A stretch of DNA of 64,000 bases from Piezodorus guildinii (Eukaryota; Arthropoda; Insecta; Hemiptera; Pentatomidae), in the NCBI GenBank assembly GCA_023052935.1, contig CM041298.1, forward strand, positions 65,373,838-65,437,837, in the 5' to 3' direction. Below the pieces are notes generated by a model, which made no database searches, was not told the origin of the DNA, and worked only from the letters and a program-made list of their open reading frames with translations. Positions 1 to 12,659 of the stretch are shown in pieces; the stretch's first letter is position 1; each line of letters begins with the position of its first letter. The position numbers were made by a program, and so were the translations under genes.

Positions 1-431
1 AGTCCAAAAGCCAAGTCCCATAAAAAGGTATGTATGGTCAGTTTACCCAGAAGAGCCACATTACCATTCTGTTTGCTCTTTTTTTCCGATTTTTTCAAAA
101 ACGGAATAACTATTTTGTTATATTCCCTATATCGATGTAAAAGTTTATGGGTTTTAATATGATGTAGGTTTTATAGGTTTTAATATGATGTAGGTTTCAT
201 TCTTATTAAAATAGTCCGACTGGGCTGAAATGCCGATATTTTATATTTTCCTCCTTTAAAGTTCCTTTAATTTTGTTCATTAGAAAAAAATTAACCATAT
301 CATCTTGTTTGTTATCATTGATTAAAAAACGGTAAAATATAAAACTTATACTAATTTCATACTTAACGAAAGAGCAAAAATATTTGTTCATGTAATTTTT
401 GTGTTTTTGAACATACAAACTAATATATATA

Positions 432-509
<78 letters not shown>

Positions 510-790
510 TATATATAATATGGACATATAATATACCGTTGGAAAGCTAAATATTTTAGAAAAAATATTATCTTATACACAAAATTACACACAGAGCGAT
601 GAAAAGCCGATGAAACTTGCTGATTGTCGTATATAATAATATCATAGAATATTTAATAAAAAAAAAACATTTTTTTATTGCAACTAAATGTAATTAATTC
701 TTTAACAATTTATTTTCATTTCTAAATTTATTTGAAATTATAATATATATTATAACATCGGAGGTAATTGAAAGTCTTGTGTTGTGAGCA
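1..790 (+). repeat. Family X dispersed repeat, copy 1 (left-truncated by the window)
   Basis: It shares long blocks with 42978-43828, including the stretch that matches ACCGTTGGAAAGCTAAA and the end GGAGGTAATTGAAAGTC. A short block around 150-190 is internally duplicated. A (TA)n tract of about 100 bp (421-519) sits inside. It has no coding capacity. Confidence 0.75.
421..519. repeat. (TA)n microsatellite
   Basis: Almost pure TA with a few interruptions. The apparent Tyr-Ile repeat ORF across it is an artefact. Confidence 0.95.
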
Positions 791-1806
791 CCAAATGTTT
801 TTGAGATATTATGATTAAGTTGAACTTTTAACAGTTCAAATAGTTATGTTACGATGTGAATCTTAATTAATCAATCAAAAGTTAGAATAATTATAACTTT
901 ATAATTAGATTATAACGAAAGTTTAAAAAAACAAAACATTTCACTTGGTATAAGCATATAATTGTTCCAACTACAATCATAGCATATAACGCAGAATAAA
1001 TAATCCTTTAGGCAAAAGGCCTATAATACATTGATTTAAAAGAGAAAAACTGAAAAACAACAAATTTTGTGGTTTTATTAAAACAAAAAATCAAAACTCT
1101 AAACGATAATAATATCAGTTTAGCAAATCGAATTCAGAATCGCATAGCACTAAAACCAGGTTTATTGCATAACGCAATACTGTGCTGGGATATGTAACAA
1201 CGTTTTCCACGATATGCCTTAAAGCAAAGTGATATATAAATATGAGTTACAAGATACATATTTTATTTTAAGGAGCAACGTTTTATTGCACAATACAACG
1301 ATCTGCTACTTGTAGTCATAAATAATAGTGCAAGCTGGATTACGTTCAAACCCTATATAAATTTATACATAGGTATACCAGAGATAAATAAAATAAAAAT
1401 AAAAAAACACTGCAAATGATTACAAAATGATTTATTGTTTCTAAATAGATCTACATACATAGGAAATCCTTTCACCTTCTTTATCGCTTTAATCTTAAGT
1501 CCAATATAAAATATTTTTGCACTATCTTGGATAATATTAGCCTCATTAAGTTTCTACTTTCACTAGCCTATTTATAAAAAATATAGGAAGAGAAAGTTGA
1601 GCGATTTTAAAAATTCGATTTCATGTTTTCGCTGGAAATAGGCATTTTAAACTTACATCAATTTACAACAAAAGTCTAGCTGAAATACAGAGAGTCGTAC
1701 AATAGTACAAGACCATCTAGTGAACTACTGTCTTCTTGAGAATTGCTCACACGTCTTTGGACATGTAGTAAGTACCGCACAAATGTGAAAAGTGATACCA
1801 GCATAA
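791..1806. other. AT-rich spacer, nothing recognised
   Basis: There is no ORF, splice-supported exon, SINE box or inverted end that I can support. Confidence 0.5.
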
Positions 1807-2686
1807 AAAAATCTGGTGCGGACAACACTGACTTTCACGTAGCTCTGTTTTTAAAATCGATTAAAGAATTTTCAAGTAAAGTTTGAGATAAAAGAGTGAA
1901 ACCATTTAAGAATTAATTAAATGGAATTTCTACTGAAACATGTGTTTTATTAAAAAATCTATTATATTATTATCTAAAATAATCAGTTAGTTTTATCGGC
2001 TTTTCATCACTCTCTATTAAATTTTAAAAACTTGTGTATAAGATAATATTTTTTCTAAAATCTTTAGCTTTCCAGCGGTATATCATACATGTATATTACT
2101 GTTCTTATGCTCAAAAACAAAAAAATTGCATTAAAAGAATATGTTTTCAATTTTCTATTTTAGTTGTTTTTTCAAATTCGAACAACTTACATATTTAGCT
2201 GTTATTTATCAATGCTAACAAGATAATATGGCTATTTTTACAGAATCTACAAAATTAAAGGTACTTAAGAGAAAGAAAATTTAAAATATCGGCATTTAAG
2301 CCCTGTCAGACAATTTTAATCAAAATGAAACCCACATGATGTTAAAGCCTATTAAATTTAACATTGATATAGCGAGTTCGAGAAAATCAAAAAAAGGTGC
2401 TAAATGCATGGTATAAAGTGGCTCTTGTGGTAAGCTCATTTTGATTAAAAAAAAAAAAAAAGTCTGGGGCGTATATTTGTCTTAAATATGAAATTTCAGT
2501 TTCATAGGACTTCTCGTTTCCGCCCGGGAGTTACCACACACACACACACACACACAGACCTTTTTGCGGGACTTGGTTACTTGGACTCAGGAGATGCTAA
2601 AACGTGCTATTCCATTGTATCCTGGAATTCGAAAATGTTAACGATCGCAATACTTTCCCTTACTATATATAGTAAGTGAAAGTAAT
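1807..2686 (-). repeat. Family X repeat, copy 2
   Basis: It begins with the X end TCTGGTGCGGACAACACTGA and ends at TATATATAGTAAGTGAAAG. It is a reverse-orientation copy carrying the variable (CA)n tract near 2536-2556. The ends share CTTTCACTTA/TAAGTGAAAG as a short inverted repeat. Confidence 0.75.
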
Positions 2687-2969
2687 ACAATGTTTAAGAT
2701 TAATAAAAAAAATAAAAATAAACTTTATTCACATATTTACATTTTGACAAAATGTTAACAATGATTTTGGATGAGTCATCCTTACAATCAGAAAATATTT
2801 TTGTTTTTTGTGATTATAGTACATTAGCCTAATGGCAAACATATGGTGAAAAATTGAGGTTACTTTGCGACATAAGATTAATATTTTGTTTATATTCCTA
2901 GTATAATTATAGCAAAAGTATGATATATTACATACTTTATATCCAGTAGGAAATAGAGTGAAATACGCA

Positions 2970-3400
2970 TTATTATTCAGTTGTTAACCTACCTAGCTCG
3001 CGGCATCTATCAAGAAACTAATAGGTTAACATTTATGAAACTATTATAATCCCGACGGTTCTATACAGATGTAAAACGTGAACATAGAAACATTGAAGCA
3101 TGAACAACGCACCAAGGTTTTCGAGAATAAGGTACTTTGTAAAATATTTGGTCCAAAGAAAGATGAGGCCAGTGGAATTTAGAAAGTTATACTATGCGGA
3201 ATTACGGAGCTTGTACCCCGTCAGTATAATTAAGTTGACAGCATCACAGAGACCCAAATGGACGTGTAAAGTTGCTAAGCTCAGTGAAGAACAAATTTCT
3301 AAAAAAATAATATGCACTGAACCGCAATAATTAGTATTGGTAGAAGGCCGAGAGGTAGTTAGTAGGATTATGTCAAGTCTAATCTCGACTTGAATCGAAA
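2970..3400 (+). pseudogene. RTE-type LINE, decayed 3' fragment
   Basis: The translation KIFGPKKDEASGI, then LRSLYPVSIIKLTASQRPKW, matches the C-terminal region of the better-preserved LINEs at 13200 and 15583-16044, with many stops. This is the most diverged of the three copies in the window. Confidence 0.75.
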
Positions 3401-3463
3401 AACCAGCATTTGAGCCTTGTCCGAATATTTTAATCAGAATGAAACCTACATATGCTTGAGGAT

Positions 3464-4318
3464 TTTTTTGGGTTGTATCACGTGAAATGTCTGTTTTCAA
3501 GGTAAAGGATTTTTATTAAAAATACGATATGAAAACAAGATAATTTTATTCGAAGTATCTATCTTCTTTTTCTACACATTTTTCCCAACGTGACACCAAC
3601 TTTTTTATCCCCGAACTGAAAAACTCTGAGCTTTGAAGTGAAACAAAATCTGAAAACGCACTTTTCACATGATCATGATTTTCAAAAAAGTTTCCTTAGA
3701 CGAAGTGGTCTAAATTCCTGAACAGGTGGTAATCTGTTGGAGACAAGTCGGGAGAATATGGTGGATGCGGAAGAACTCCGTAGCCCGGTTCTTTCAATTT
3801 TTGCACGGTATGTTTTGAAACATGCCGCTCAGTGAGATCATGAGGTACCCATGTATCGAGCTTTTTTACTTTCCCAATACACTTTAAATGTCTGGAAACG
3901 GTAGATGCACTTGCATTTAGTTGTGCTGAGAGTCCATTAACTGTTTGGTAGGGGTTTCCTTCAACTGTATGTTTGAGGACATCGTTGTCTATTACGGACG
4001 GAGGTCTTCCTCGGGGCAAGTTTTCCAAGTCGGTATCCCCAGCTGAAAACTTAGCAAACCAACGGCGAATGGTCCGTTTATTAACACTCCATTCCACAAA
4101 CGGCTTACAAATGTGTGCGTGTTTCTATGTTCAAATTTGGAGGTATACTAAAAAGTGGGTAATTGATTGGGAAGCTAATATTTATAATATAGAGGTAGAG
4201 TATTGGTAACTGTTTACTTTAAATATGTAAACATTCGGAAGAAAACAACAGAGACCTCCAAAATTCTTTATGTATTTCAGAAACTATGAAAACGGACATT
4301 TAATGTGAAATAACCCAA
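3464..4318 (-). mobile_element. Mariner deletion derivative, copy 1
   Basis: Reverse-strand ORF 4097-3696 gives a mariner HTH region (ERTIRRWFAKF in related copies, GRPPSVIDN, DTWVPHDLTERH) joined directly to the C-terminal motif PPYSPDLSPTDYHLFRNLD. The central catalytic part with the first two Asp residues is missing. Inverted ends read GGGTTGTATCACGTGAAATG on the left and the reverse of ACATTTAATGTGAAATAACC on the right. It is non-autonomous; the copy at 54459 has the same structure. Confidence 0.85.
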
Positions 4319-4479
4319 TAGTTTGAGCTGTTTTTTATAAAAATCGTTAAAAGGTGTAAAATTCACGCTATAGATATTTATATATATATATATATACATA
4401 AGATTCTATTGTTCTTAGGTTTCATTTAATGAACAAACAATTTTATTTATGCGACGTTCCGAGAATTTATTGTTCTCAT

Positions 4480-5290
4480 AATATATATATTACTATATTT
4501 TTAACCGGCTGCTTTTCTAAGGCAGCGGTAACTTCAAAACAGTAATTAATATATTTTATTTAATTATATATTATACCTTTCGGAACCATTGGATTTCCTT
4601 TCTAAAGGTTTCGTGTTTATCAATTCCAATGAGTGGCATGCAGGGGAAGATTAAATTACTAACAGATTTAGATTAGAGCAATTATTATTAAACATAACTA
4701 TGACATAGATTTTAGGCTTACACTCTATTTACACAATTTCCAGTCCTATGATTGAGAATACTGAGGGGTTCGTGGTTATTATCTTTGCCATACAATATAA
4801 CATTAAAAGGTTACCTTAAAAACACAGCTACCGAAGATGGTGGAATTGGTCACTACTAAGTTTCGTACCCCAGCGACTCGGCTCTGCTCTCTGGTCTCCG
4901 ACGGACTTCTTTTCGACTTCTGACTCTTTTGTGACTCGCCTCGACTGCCGTTCTCGATGATAGGACCCGTCTTATCTCTCACTCCACTTACACTGTCTCT
5001 TCTTGTGGATCGAAAACCCTCGTCACTTCTATCCCCTCTTCTTTTCCAAAAAAGTCCCATATTTTGGAATTTGCCGATCTTTTATCGAACAAAGGAAGGC
5101 AGGGCTGATATGGGAGTGCCCAGTCCAGTCTTTGTCTAGAATGTTCTTGGGGTATCACGCTGTCCATGGGAAATCTCATGGGGGGGATGTACAATCCTTT
5201 TAACTTTTACCGACAAAGGCTTATAAACCTTTACTTGGCTAATTTCAAACTTATTTAATACTGAACTTATTCCCTTAGTATTCTCAATAC
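4480..5290 (-). repeat. Family Y repeat, copy 1
   Basis: It carries CCGGCTGCTTTTCTAAGGCA at one side and an inner inverted pair, TTGAGAATACTGAGGGG (near 4752) and CCCTTAGTATTCTCAA (near 5272). The middle is GC-rich. Copies recur at 57838, 59075 and 60245. The ORFs in it (for example 4803-5060) are not conserved between copies and I do not call them genes. Confidence 0.7.
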
Positions 5291-5296
5291 ATAAAA

Positions 5297-5299
<3 letters not shown>

Positions 5300-5352
<53 letters not shown>
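5300..5352. repeat. (TA)n microsatellite
   Basis: About 26 TA units directly after family Y copy 1. Confidence 0.95.
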
Positions 5353-5355
<3 letters not shown>

Positions 5356-5449
5356 TTTTCTAAATGCACCTCTCTTGTTACACTTAGTAACCCATTAGAG
5401 GACAAGGAGATTAGTGTGGATGGGTAGTTAATTAAAAGTGGTATTTCTA

Positions 5450-5640
5450 TTTAGAGATAGATACTAAGGTGATTGTGAATAATTTTATTAGTGACAAAGG
5501 ACGGAGCATTAAGTCTTTGCGAAGGATTTCGGATTGTAAGGATTTGATGCGGGAGGAATGAGATGGATTTAGTAGGACCTCAAAGCTCGATTTTAATTAC
5601 CCAGTTGGCCTGATATTAATAAACATGAAATCGAAGTAAG
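5450..5640 (-). pseudogene. Jockey-type LINE, RT C-terminal fragment
   Basis: The reverse strand encodes a decayed SRIKSLQSEILRK-like stretch, matching SSRIQSLQSKVLRKILNAP in the LINE at 30396-30719. It is broken by stops. Confidence 0.65.
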
Positions 5641-5689
5641 TAATATGTTGCTTCGAAGGAAAAATGTTTTAGATTAAATAATAAAACAA

Positions 5690-6140
5690 TGCAAATTGTT
5701 ATGTGCAACAATCACTTTTTAAAAAGTTTATGTCCTATTCGTTACTTTCCTTGTAACATTTTTTCTTATATCATTAGCTTTGCAATGGGATATTATTCAT
5801 CTATATTACTTTTCTTATGTCCAGAAAAAAAAAAAAATGCCTTAACAAATATTTTTTTCCTTCAGTTTATTATAACATTCTCCCATATTTCATATTCACT
5901 AATATTTCATCATTGCTAACCAGATGAAATTTTTTAGAATATACATAATTAAATGTGCTTTTCACGAAGAAAATATCAGAATTTATTTAGTGTCACACAA
6001 TTTAAATAAGAGAGGGAAATTATATAACAAACATCAAAGCACATTAAATTTTACATCTATATAGCGAGTTGATTCTAAATCTTGAAAGTTGTTTTTGAGA
6101 AAATCGTAAAAAGCCTGGAATGAAGTATATCTTCTATTTC
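5690..6140 (-). repeat. Family X repeat, diverged copy
   Basis: The order of blocks follows other reverse X copies: a run of A with TGTCCAG, the GAAGAAAATATCAGAATTTA block, and then GCGAGTTGATT and GAGAAAATCGTAAAAAG. It is strongly diverged. Confidence 0.55.
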
Positions 6141-6289
6141 GTCGATGTTAATGAAAACGTTTCTGTAATATCCTATGCATATACCTTCGACTTTTTGTTT
6201 TTGGAAATATATTTCTGAATACACCTATCTTTTCTCACTTAGTAACTCATTAAAGACACAAACACAAAGTCTGACTACCTCGTTCTTAA

Positions 6290-7028
6290 ACAAGAGTGGA
6301 AAGAACGGGCCTAGTAAATGATATTATTATTATCACAATTTTGTTCTTTTCCGTGCATTATAAACATATAATATAAATACTTTTCCAACTATTAAACAGG
6401 AGAAAATCATTTAAAGGAGAAAATAAAGATTAAGAACTTGAGTTTAAAACCGAAATTGACTTGTAATTACCCTCCCCGACTTTGATTTAACTTTTCATAA
6501 ATACTAAAAACAACAATAATAAACACGAATCCATCGACCACTCATAATATATACAATGAATGGGGTAATCGATAGAAGATGGGCTATGATTACTTCAACA
6601 ATAACCTATATAAATTCAGTTTTAAGATTTACTACTACTAACAGCCAAGTACTAAGTCTACCCAATTAACTAAACCCTATAATTATTTCACTCATTTGTC
6701 TTTTAATTGGAAATTTATTTTAGTAATTTAATACAGAAAGCTAAATAAAATTTCAATTATGTACTTTACAATTGTTTTTATGATTCCTAAAAAAATTTTC
6801 TTAAAAAAAAACGTTGCACCTCACGTTTATGGCCATTATTTTAATTATCTTGTATTTTTTTTTTTTTTTTTCTAAGCACTGAAGAAGAAGAAGAAAGATA
6901 GATGCGGGGTTTATTAGTTATAAACACAATATCCTCTTAAGCTCAATCAACACTTAATGGTGTCAATACGTAAAATTAATAGTTTTAGAAAAAATGTTTT
7001 AAATTCCTTCCGGTTTATTAGATAATAT
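6290..7028 (+). repeat. Long inverted repeat, left arm
   Basis: It pairs with 8507-9210 in reverse complement. For example, ATCGATAGAAGATGGGCTAT here mirrors ATAGCCCATCTTCTATCGAT near 8905. The arms are diverged but collinear over about 700 bp. Confidence 0.8.
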
Positions 7029-7034
7029 ATTTTT

Positions 7035-7295
7035 TTTATTATCATTTATTGAAATTTACAACTGTATTAGTTAATACATCAAGTAAATTAGCTAACAGAG
7101 AAATATATGAAAAAGGCATGAAGAGAAAATGCCCAATGGCAGCACTCCACTGGGTAATCTAAACTAGGTCTTGAGGTCATCTTCTTTTCAGACGCCTCGG
7201 AGGATTGTCCGGAATAGAAGAGGAAGCAAGGTTGAAACTGGTGGGTAAGAGCGGGAGTGGAGTTTGTCATGTGTTGATACTTAGTTCGGGCCAAA
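7035..7295 (-). pseudogene. Jockey-type LINE, 3' fragment
   Basis: Reverse ORF 7294-7088 resembles the C-terminal end of the 30396 LINE (LARTKYQ, then a SEASEKK stretch in place of DNPPRRLKRK). The 3' UTR motif TTTACAACTGTATTA is shared with copies at 30275 and 38745. Confidence 0.65.
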
Positions 7296-7861
7296 GATAA
7301 TAATAATATATTTTATTTGTTTTTCGGATAATTCTCATACAAAAAGAGATGGTTGTCACATAAAAAAATCATACACATACTCCCTAGTATACCAAGTTTT
7401 AAATAAAATAAAAATATATATAAGGTAATATAAATCAAAAACAACAAATATATCAGCATTATATTTAAACTTTTCCGTATTTATGTTATGTTACTATATT
7501 TTATGTTTATATATTTTATATGTTATGCTACTATATTTCTTATGCTATGTGCTATGTTTTTCTGAATGGAAAAAAAAGGATAATTATTGCAATTTTTATT
7601 TTACTAGGTTACTACCTTTCTCATTGATGATTTATATAATCTCTTCTTTTTTAAATTGGTAATTCGTGTTACAATTAATCATCTACTTAATCATTAAGAT
7701 TAATTATTTGTCTCATTATAATTTTTTTTTTATGTAATTGTATATTATGGACCTCCCCTGCAAACGAGATGCTTCTCACATTGCAGGTAAATAAATAAAA
7801 AATAAGAAGAAAATAATATGCTACCGAATTGATTATAAATATTATTAAACTTAATTAATCC
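7296..7861. repeat. Retroelement 3' tails and AT-rich spacer
   Basis: 7296-7420 carries a LINE-type tail (TAATAATATATTTTATTTG) that reappears inverted at 8420-8506. 7740-7800 ends in AAATAAATAAAAAATAA, another 3' end. Nothing else was recognised. Confidence 0.45.
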
Positions 7862-8108
7862 AGCCTTCGATGCCATAGGTCACGGGTTAAAACCCGCAGG
7901 GGTTTTTTAGTAAGAGGAAAAATTCTTAGCTATGCTGTCCTTCGGAGGGGACGTAAAATGGTGGTCCTCAGCCTGTGCTATGTCATATACTCGTTAAAAA
8001 TCCATCGCCTAATTAAACCCGGATAGACAAAATTTAGGACTCCCGTTGTAGCATTTTACAATTAGCTACAGTAGCATAAAGTGATGTTAACTGAATGAAC
8101 AAACAAAC
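7862..8108 (+). mobile_element. tRNA-derived SINE, family 2
   Basis: The B box is seen in GGGTTAAAACCCGCAGG. The body has the family signature CCTTCGGAGGGGACGT and ends in the shared tail AGCATAAAGTGATGTTAA. The A box region is degenerate. Confidence 0.75.
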
Positions 8109-8296
8109 TCTTATTTACTTCATTCACTAAAATTTATATTAATGCCAATTGAGCTAAGACGACGTCAGAGAGGAATGTGTTGACATTTAATTTTCTGTAC
8201 TCCAGTTCTGTAGTACTTAAGCTATATTACAAAATAAATATGGAAAACTTTAAATATAACGCTGATCTCTTTGTTGTTTTTGATTTATATTAGCAT

Positions 8297-8298
<2 letters not shown>

Positions 8299-8368
<70 letters not shown>
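8299..8368. repeat. (CA)n(TA)n compound microsatellite
   Basis: CA repeats run straight into TA repeats. Confidence 0.95.
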
Positions 8369-8369
<1 letters not shown>

Positions 8370-8506
8370 CACTTAAAACTATCACTTTATTTGTATATAC
8401 TCGTATATACATGGGTGAACAAACGAGTATGTGCATCATTTTTTATGTACCAGCCAACTCTATTTGTATGAGATTTATCCGGAAAACAAATAAAATATAT
8501 TATTAT

Positions 8507-9210
8507 TATCGAATAAACCGGAAAGAATTTAAAATATTTGTTCAAAAACTATTAATTTTACGTATTGACACTAAGTGTTGATTGAGCTTAAGAGCTTATT
8601 GTGTTTATATACTAAACCACGCATTTATAGTTCTTCAATGAATAGGAAAAAATATATAACTTACTCGACAGTTAAAATAATAGTCATAAACGTGAACTGA
8701 AGCTTTTTTTTTACGAATCATAAAAACAATCATGATTGAAATTTTATTCAGTTTTCTGAATTGAATTTCTAAAATAAATATCCAATTAAAAAAGAAATGG
8801 GTGAAATAATTATAAGGTTTAGTTGATTGGGTAGACTTAGTGCTTAGCTATTAGTAGTAGTTAAATCTTAAAACTGAATTTATATAGGTTATTGTTGAAG
8901 TAATCATAGCCCATCTTCTATCGATTACCACATTCATTGTATTTATTATGAGTAGTCGATGGATTCGTGTTTGTTATTGTTGTTTTTAGTATTTATGAAA
9001 ATTTAAATCAAAGTCGTGGAGGTTAATTACAAGTCAATATCGGATTTAAACTCAAGTTCTTGATCTTTATTTTCTCTTTTAAATAATTTTCTTCTGATTA
9101 ATAATTGAAAAAGTATTTATATTAAATCTTTATAAAGCACTGAAAAAAAATAATAATATTGTGATGAATAATATACTGAGTAAAAATAATAACGTTTTCT
9201 CTTCCAGTTT
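8507..9210 (-). repeat. Long inverted repeat, right arm
   Basis: This is the reverse complement partner of 6290-7028. The 1.5-kb loop between the arms holds a SINE, LINE tails and microsatellites. Confidence 0.8.
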
Positions 9211-9358
9211 TATTTGAGAATGGAGATTGTTACAACCAAGAAAAAGTTTTTAATCGTGTACATATTTTATTTTTAAAAATTCACTTTTGCATTGTACTAT
9301 TTTTTTTTTTTTTTAATACCATTTTCCTACTAAATATATTTTTTTCAAATTCTCCATC

Positions 9359-10157
9359 ATACACTGCTGTTATCAGGAGAAACAGAGATCCTACAGAGGC
9401 CACTTTACAACACCACTAAGACAATGTATAAAACGGGTGTAAGAAATGGAAACTAAAAATTAACCATGACAAGTCACTACATGTTACATTTACACTTCTT
9501 TACCGCAATCAAATACAGTAACGTACTTGGGACTAATTTTTGACAAAAGATTGACATGGGGCCCACATGTAAAACTGTAAACTTTCGACTCGTATAATCT
9601 CGACGTTCGACGTATAATATTCGTACTACATAGACACTAAATTACCCATTAGACAGAAGCTTAACGTATATACATATTTACTAAAACCTATATAGACTTA
9701 CGCTTGCCGAATTTACGGACCAGCTAAAAAGACACACATTCAAAAATACAAACCTTTCAATCCAAATTTGTAAGACTAACAACGAACTCTCCACCGTATG
9801 TCTCAAACGATACCCTTCATACCGACTTACTTATCCCAACTATAACAAACCACATATGATTGACTTACCAACGATTTCACGACAAACTACATGGGCACTT
9901 TAACGAATTCGTCCAAAACATGGCTACATCTGACATAACTTACATAACTCGGCGTAGCCAGAAAAGGAGTTGGATGAGGGACCTTTTGACCTGAAAATAT
10001 AGTTCTGCTTAATTCCAGGAGGATGCACCACTGGGTGCTGTCTCCCTCTCATGCCTAAACATGCCATGTTTTCCATATTTGTTAAATACAACCCATATAC
10101 TAACTGTATTTATTTTACAAGTTCAAATAAAGTTATGGAGTTAAACAAAAAAAAAAG
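9359..10157 (+). pseudogene. Jockey-type LINE, 5'-truncated, with target duplication
   Basis: The translation shows fragments of the RT C-terminal region (KWKLKINHDKS, LTWGPHV in shifted frames) and ends with a poly(A) tail near 10157. TCTCCATC at 9351-9358 is repeated at 10158-10165, an 8-bp target duplication. Stops and frameshifts are frequent. Confidence 0.7.
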
Positions 10158-10159
10158 TC

Positions 10160-10860
10160 TCCATCGTGATCTAATGAACATCTTTATTCCGCTCAGCTTG
10201 GTACACATAGTCATCTGTCAGAGGGTGTGACAATGTCAAGAATAAATAATATTTGTAATTTATTCAAACTGTACTTGTAAAACAAGGATAAATAAATAGA
10301 AACTCTATATATTCTATAATAAAATTAATTTTGGGCCAAAGAAAAATAAAATATTAAATTGCGCAGATATTTAACAATGCAACATGAAACACATCGATTT
10401 GTCGATTAGTCAGCAAGAAATTTGCAAGCTTTCTTTTGCTGCTAAATCAATTATCATAGATATTATATCAAGTTTGTTTTTAACATTATGTATGGTGTTA
10501 AGTAAAACAATGTTTATTTTGTTTTCTTAACTAAAATTTTTTTCGAAATGCTCAAAGTTCATTAATTGAATGCATTACTACAGGAGAGTAGAAGAAGGAC
10601 AATTATGTTTTCCAAATTATAACAGCTGAGGGAAAAAAAAAATGAATAAGTTAAGCCGAGGTCAGTCGAATTTTCACTTTCATTAAATAGCAATTAGCAA
10701 TAAAAAGAACTATAATAACAATAATCATTATCTTAATTTTTATGACTTTTTTAAAAATAATAGTTCTTTTATTTTCTATATATTTGTTTACGCAACGGAG
10801 CATTGTTTGTTTATTACCAATTGATCTACTTACAAAGTATACCACTATATTTTTACATTA
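10160..10860. other. AT-rich spacer, nothing recognised
   Basis: The only ORF (10651-10845, minus) is low-complexity Ile/Lys-rich and not supported as a gene. Confidence 0.5.
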
Positions 10861-10865
10861 ATAAT

Positions 10866-11100
10866 GCCTATATGAGGAAGCTGTGAGTTCGAATTCTGGT
10901 TCCTGGAGGACTTTTTCAAGGATAAACAATGTTATCAAATTGAAAATCACTCAGAGCCTCTCCCTGGATAAGTGAGGCCCGTCAGCCAATAGGCAGCCTC
11001 TCAAAAAAATAGGCGTTGGCTTTGTTTTGTCTGGTGATGACTCTACCTATAACCTATCGAGAGTGTATTCTCCCCGCTATCACGGGCGTAGGTATATACC
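10866..11100 (+). mobile_element. tRNA-derived SINE, family 1 (5'-truncated)
   Basis: It contains the B box GTGAGTTCGAATTC, the body motif AGTGAGGCCCGTCAGCCAAT, and the AATAGGCGTTGG block shared with 38923, 52381 and 32105. Confidence 0.8.
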
Positions 11101-11107
11101 TATCACG

Positions 11108-11111
11108 CTTC

Positions 11112-11166
<55 letters not shown>
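11108..11166. repeat. (TA)n microsatellite
   Basis: TA repeat directly after the SINE. Confidence 0.9.
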
Positions 11167-11173
<7 letters not shown>

Positions 11174-11180
11174 ATATATT

Positions 11181-11590
11181 AGACTTAGTAAACCTGATGG
11201 TTAAATGTCGATTCGTCCAGTCAATGATCACCGTCCTTTGATCGACGTTTCGGCCTATCTCTCGGGCACCTATTAGTTCTTTTTATTGCATCCCTCAGTT
11301 TTATTTGATATAATAATAATAATGGTAATGTCTTTATATATTCTGGAACGTGTCCCTTTAGAATAATTCAAAATACTAATATATATATTAGACTTAGTAA
11401 ACCTGAAGGTTAAATGTCGATTCGTCCAGTCAATGATCACCGTCCTTTGATCGACGTTTCGGCCTATCTCTCGGACACCTATTAGTTCTTTTTATTGCAT
11501 CCCTCAGTTTTATTTGTTATAATAATAATAATAATGGTAATGTCTTTATATATTCTGGAACGTGTCCCTTTAGAATAATTCAAAATACAG
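11181..11590 (+). repeat. 209-bp tandem duplication of a retroelement tail
   Basis: AGACTTAGTAAACCTGA begins at 11181 and again at 11390, and the two units are nearly identical to their ends. Each unit contains GACGTTTCGGCCTA and a LINE-like end (GGAACGTGTCCCTTTAGAAT). Confidence 0.85.
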
Positions 11591-11646
11591 TAAGTTTGAA
11601 ATGTATTGCCTTGGAGTAAGATTAAAATATATTAAATAATACAGTG

Positions 11647-11651
<5 letters not shown>

Positions 11652-11686
<35 letters not shown>
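11652..11686. repeat. (TA)n microsatellite
   Basis: Short TA run. Confidence 0.9.
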
Positions 11687-11689
<3 letters not shown>

Positions 11690-11690
<1 letters not shown>

Positions 11691-12659
11691 ATTGTATTGA
11701 AAGTTTATTATTAATGGATACAACATAATGTTTTGAAAACTGATTGATTTTTGATTATTTTATAGAAAATTTAAAAATTAGATTAATAACAATCAACTAT
11801 GAACCCTTTGAATATTAACCCCTGAAAAACGTTTTGCTGAATTCAAATAGTTTAAATGCTGACGTGCCAAGTGGACATTCTGCTTTTAAATGACTTCTTA
11901 ATTCAAAGAATCGAAGGTTGTGATTGTTCAGAAATAGTTTACAAACAAACTACAATAAATTGCTCCATCTCGAAAAGAAATACAAATTTAAATATATGTA
12001 TAACGATAAATTATTTAAAAAAATAAGTTTCCTGAATAAACCTGACCACCTTTATTTCAAAGAAAAATGTAGCAACATGCTAAAATTTAATTGTTTTAAG
12101 TAATAATTTAAAAATACAGTTAACCTAAATCCTGTATATGAATATATATTTACCAAGTTGTGACGTTATATAGTAACTAGGGACTCACCTAGCTTCGCAC
12201 AGGTGCAATTTAAATGCGGTACAAATTATGTTTAAAAAACGTGATTTTGACCAATTAAAAGTTTAATACTTTGGGAATATGAGTTCATTGTAACGAAAAG
12301 TGCACTTAGCAAAAAAATATTATGTTTATTATATCAAATCTATTAATTCTTTTATTTAATCATCGGCAAAAATCGGAAACATAAATCGGTTTGGTTTATT
12401 TGTTTGTTATGTTTAACGGTAGTATTTTATTCGATTTATTACAATTTTAAATTTCATGAGAACTTTATGTAAATACATTTTAATGTTTTAAAAGTAATTT
12501 AGTTTCCATTTGAGTCCCATTTACTTTACAGTGGAACTATTTTTTTTTTTAATAATCTAAAAGTAAAAATTATTATGAACTATCAGTTTATAATAACATT
12601 TGCCTTTATTTTAGCAACTTACGTACGATTTGTAACATAATATCTTAAACAATCTTGAT
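11690..12659. other. AT-rich spacer with one dispersed-repeat block
   Basis: 11840-11960 matches the reverse complement of 22340-22440 (shared TCATTTAAAAGCA block), so it is an unnamed dispersed repeat. Nothing else was seen. Confidence 0.45.

Noticed and set aside
206..592. 128-codon minus ORF with Tyr-Ile repeats
   Set aside because: It is translation of a (TA)n tract inside family X. The same applies to 5136-5405.
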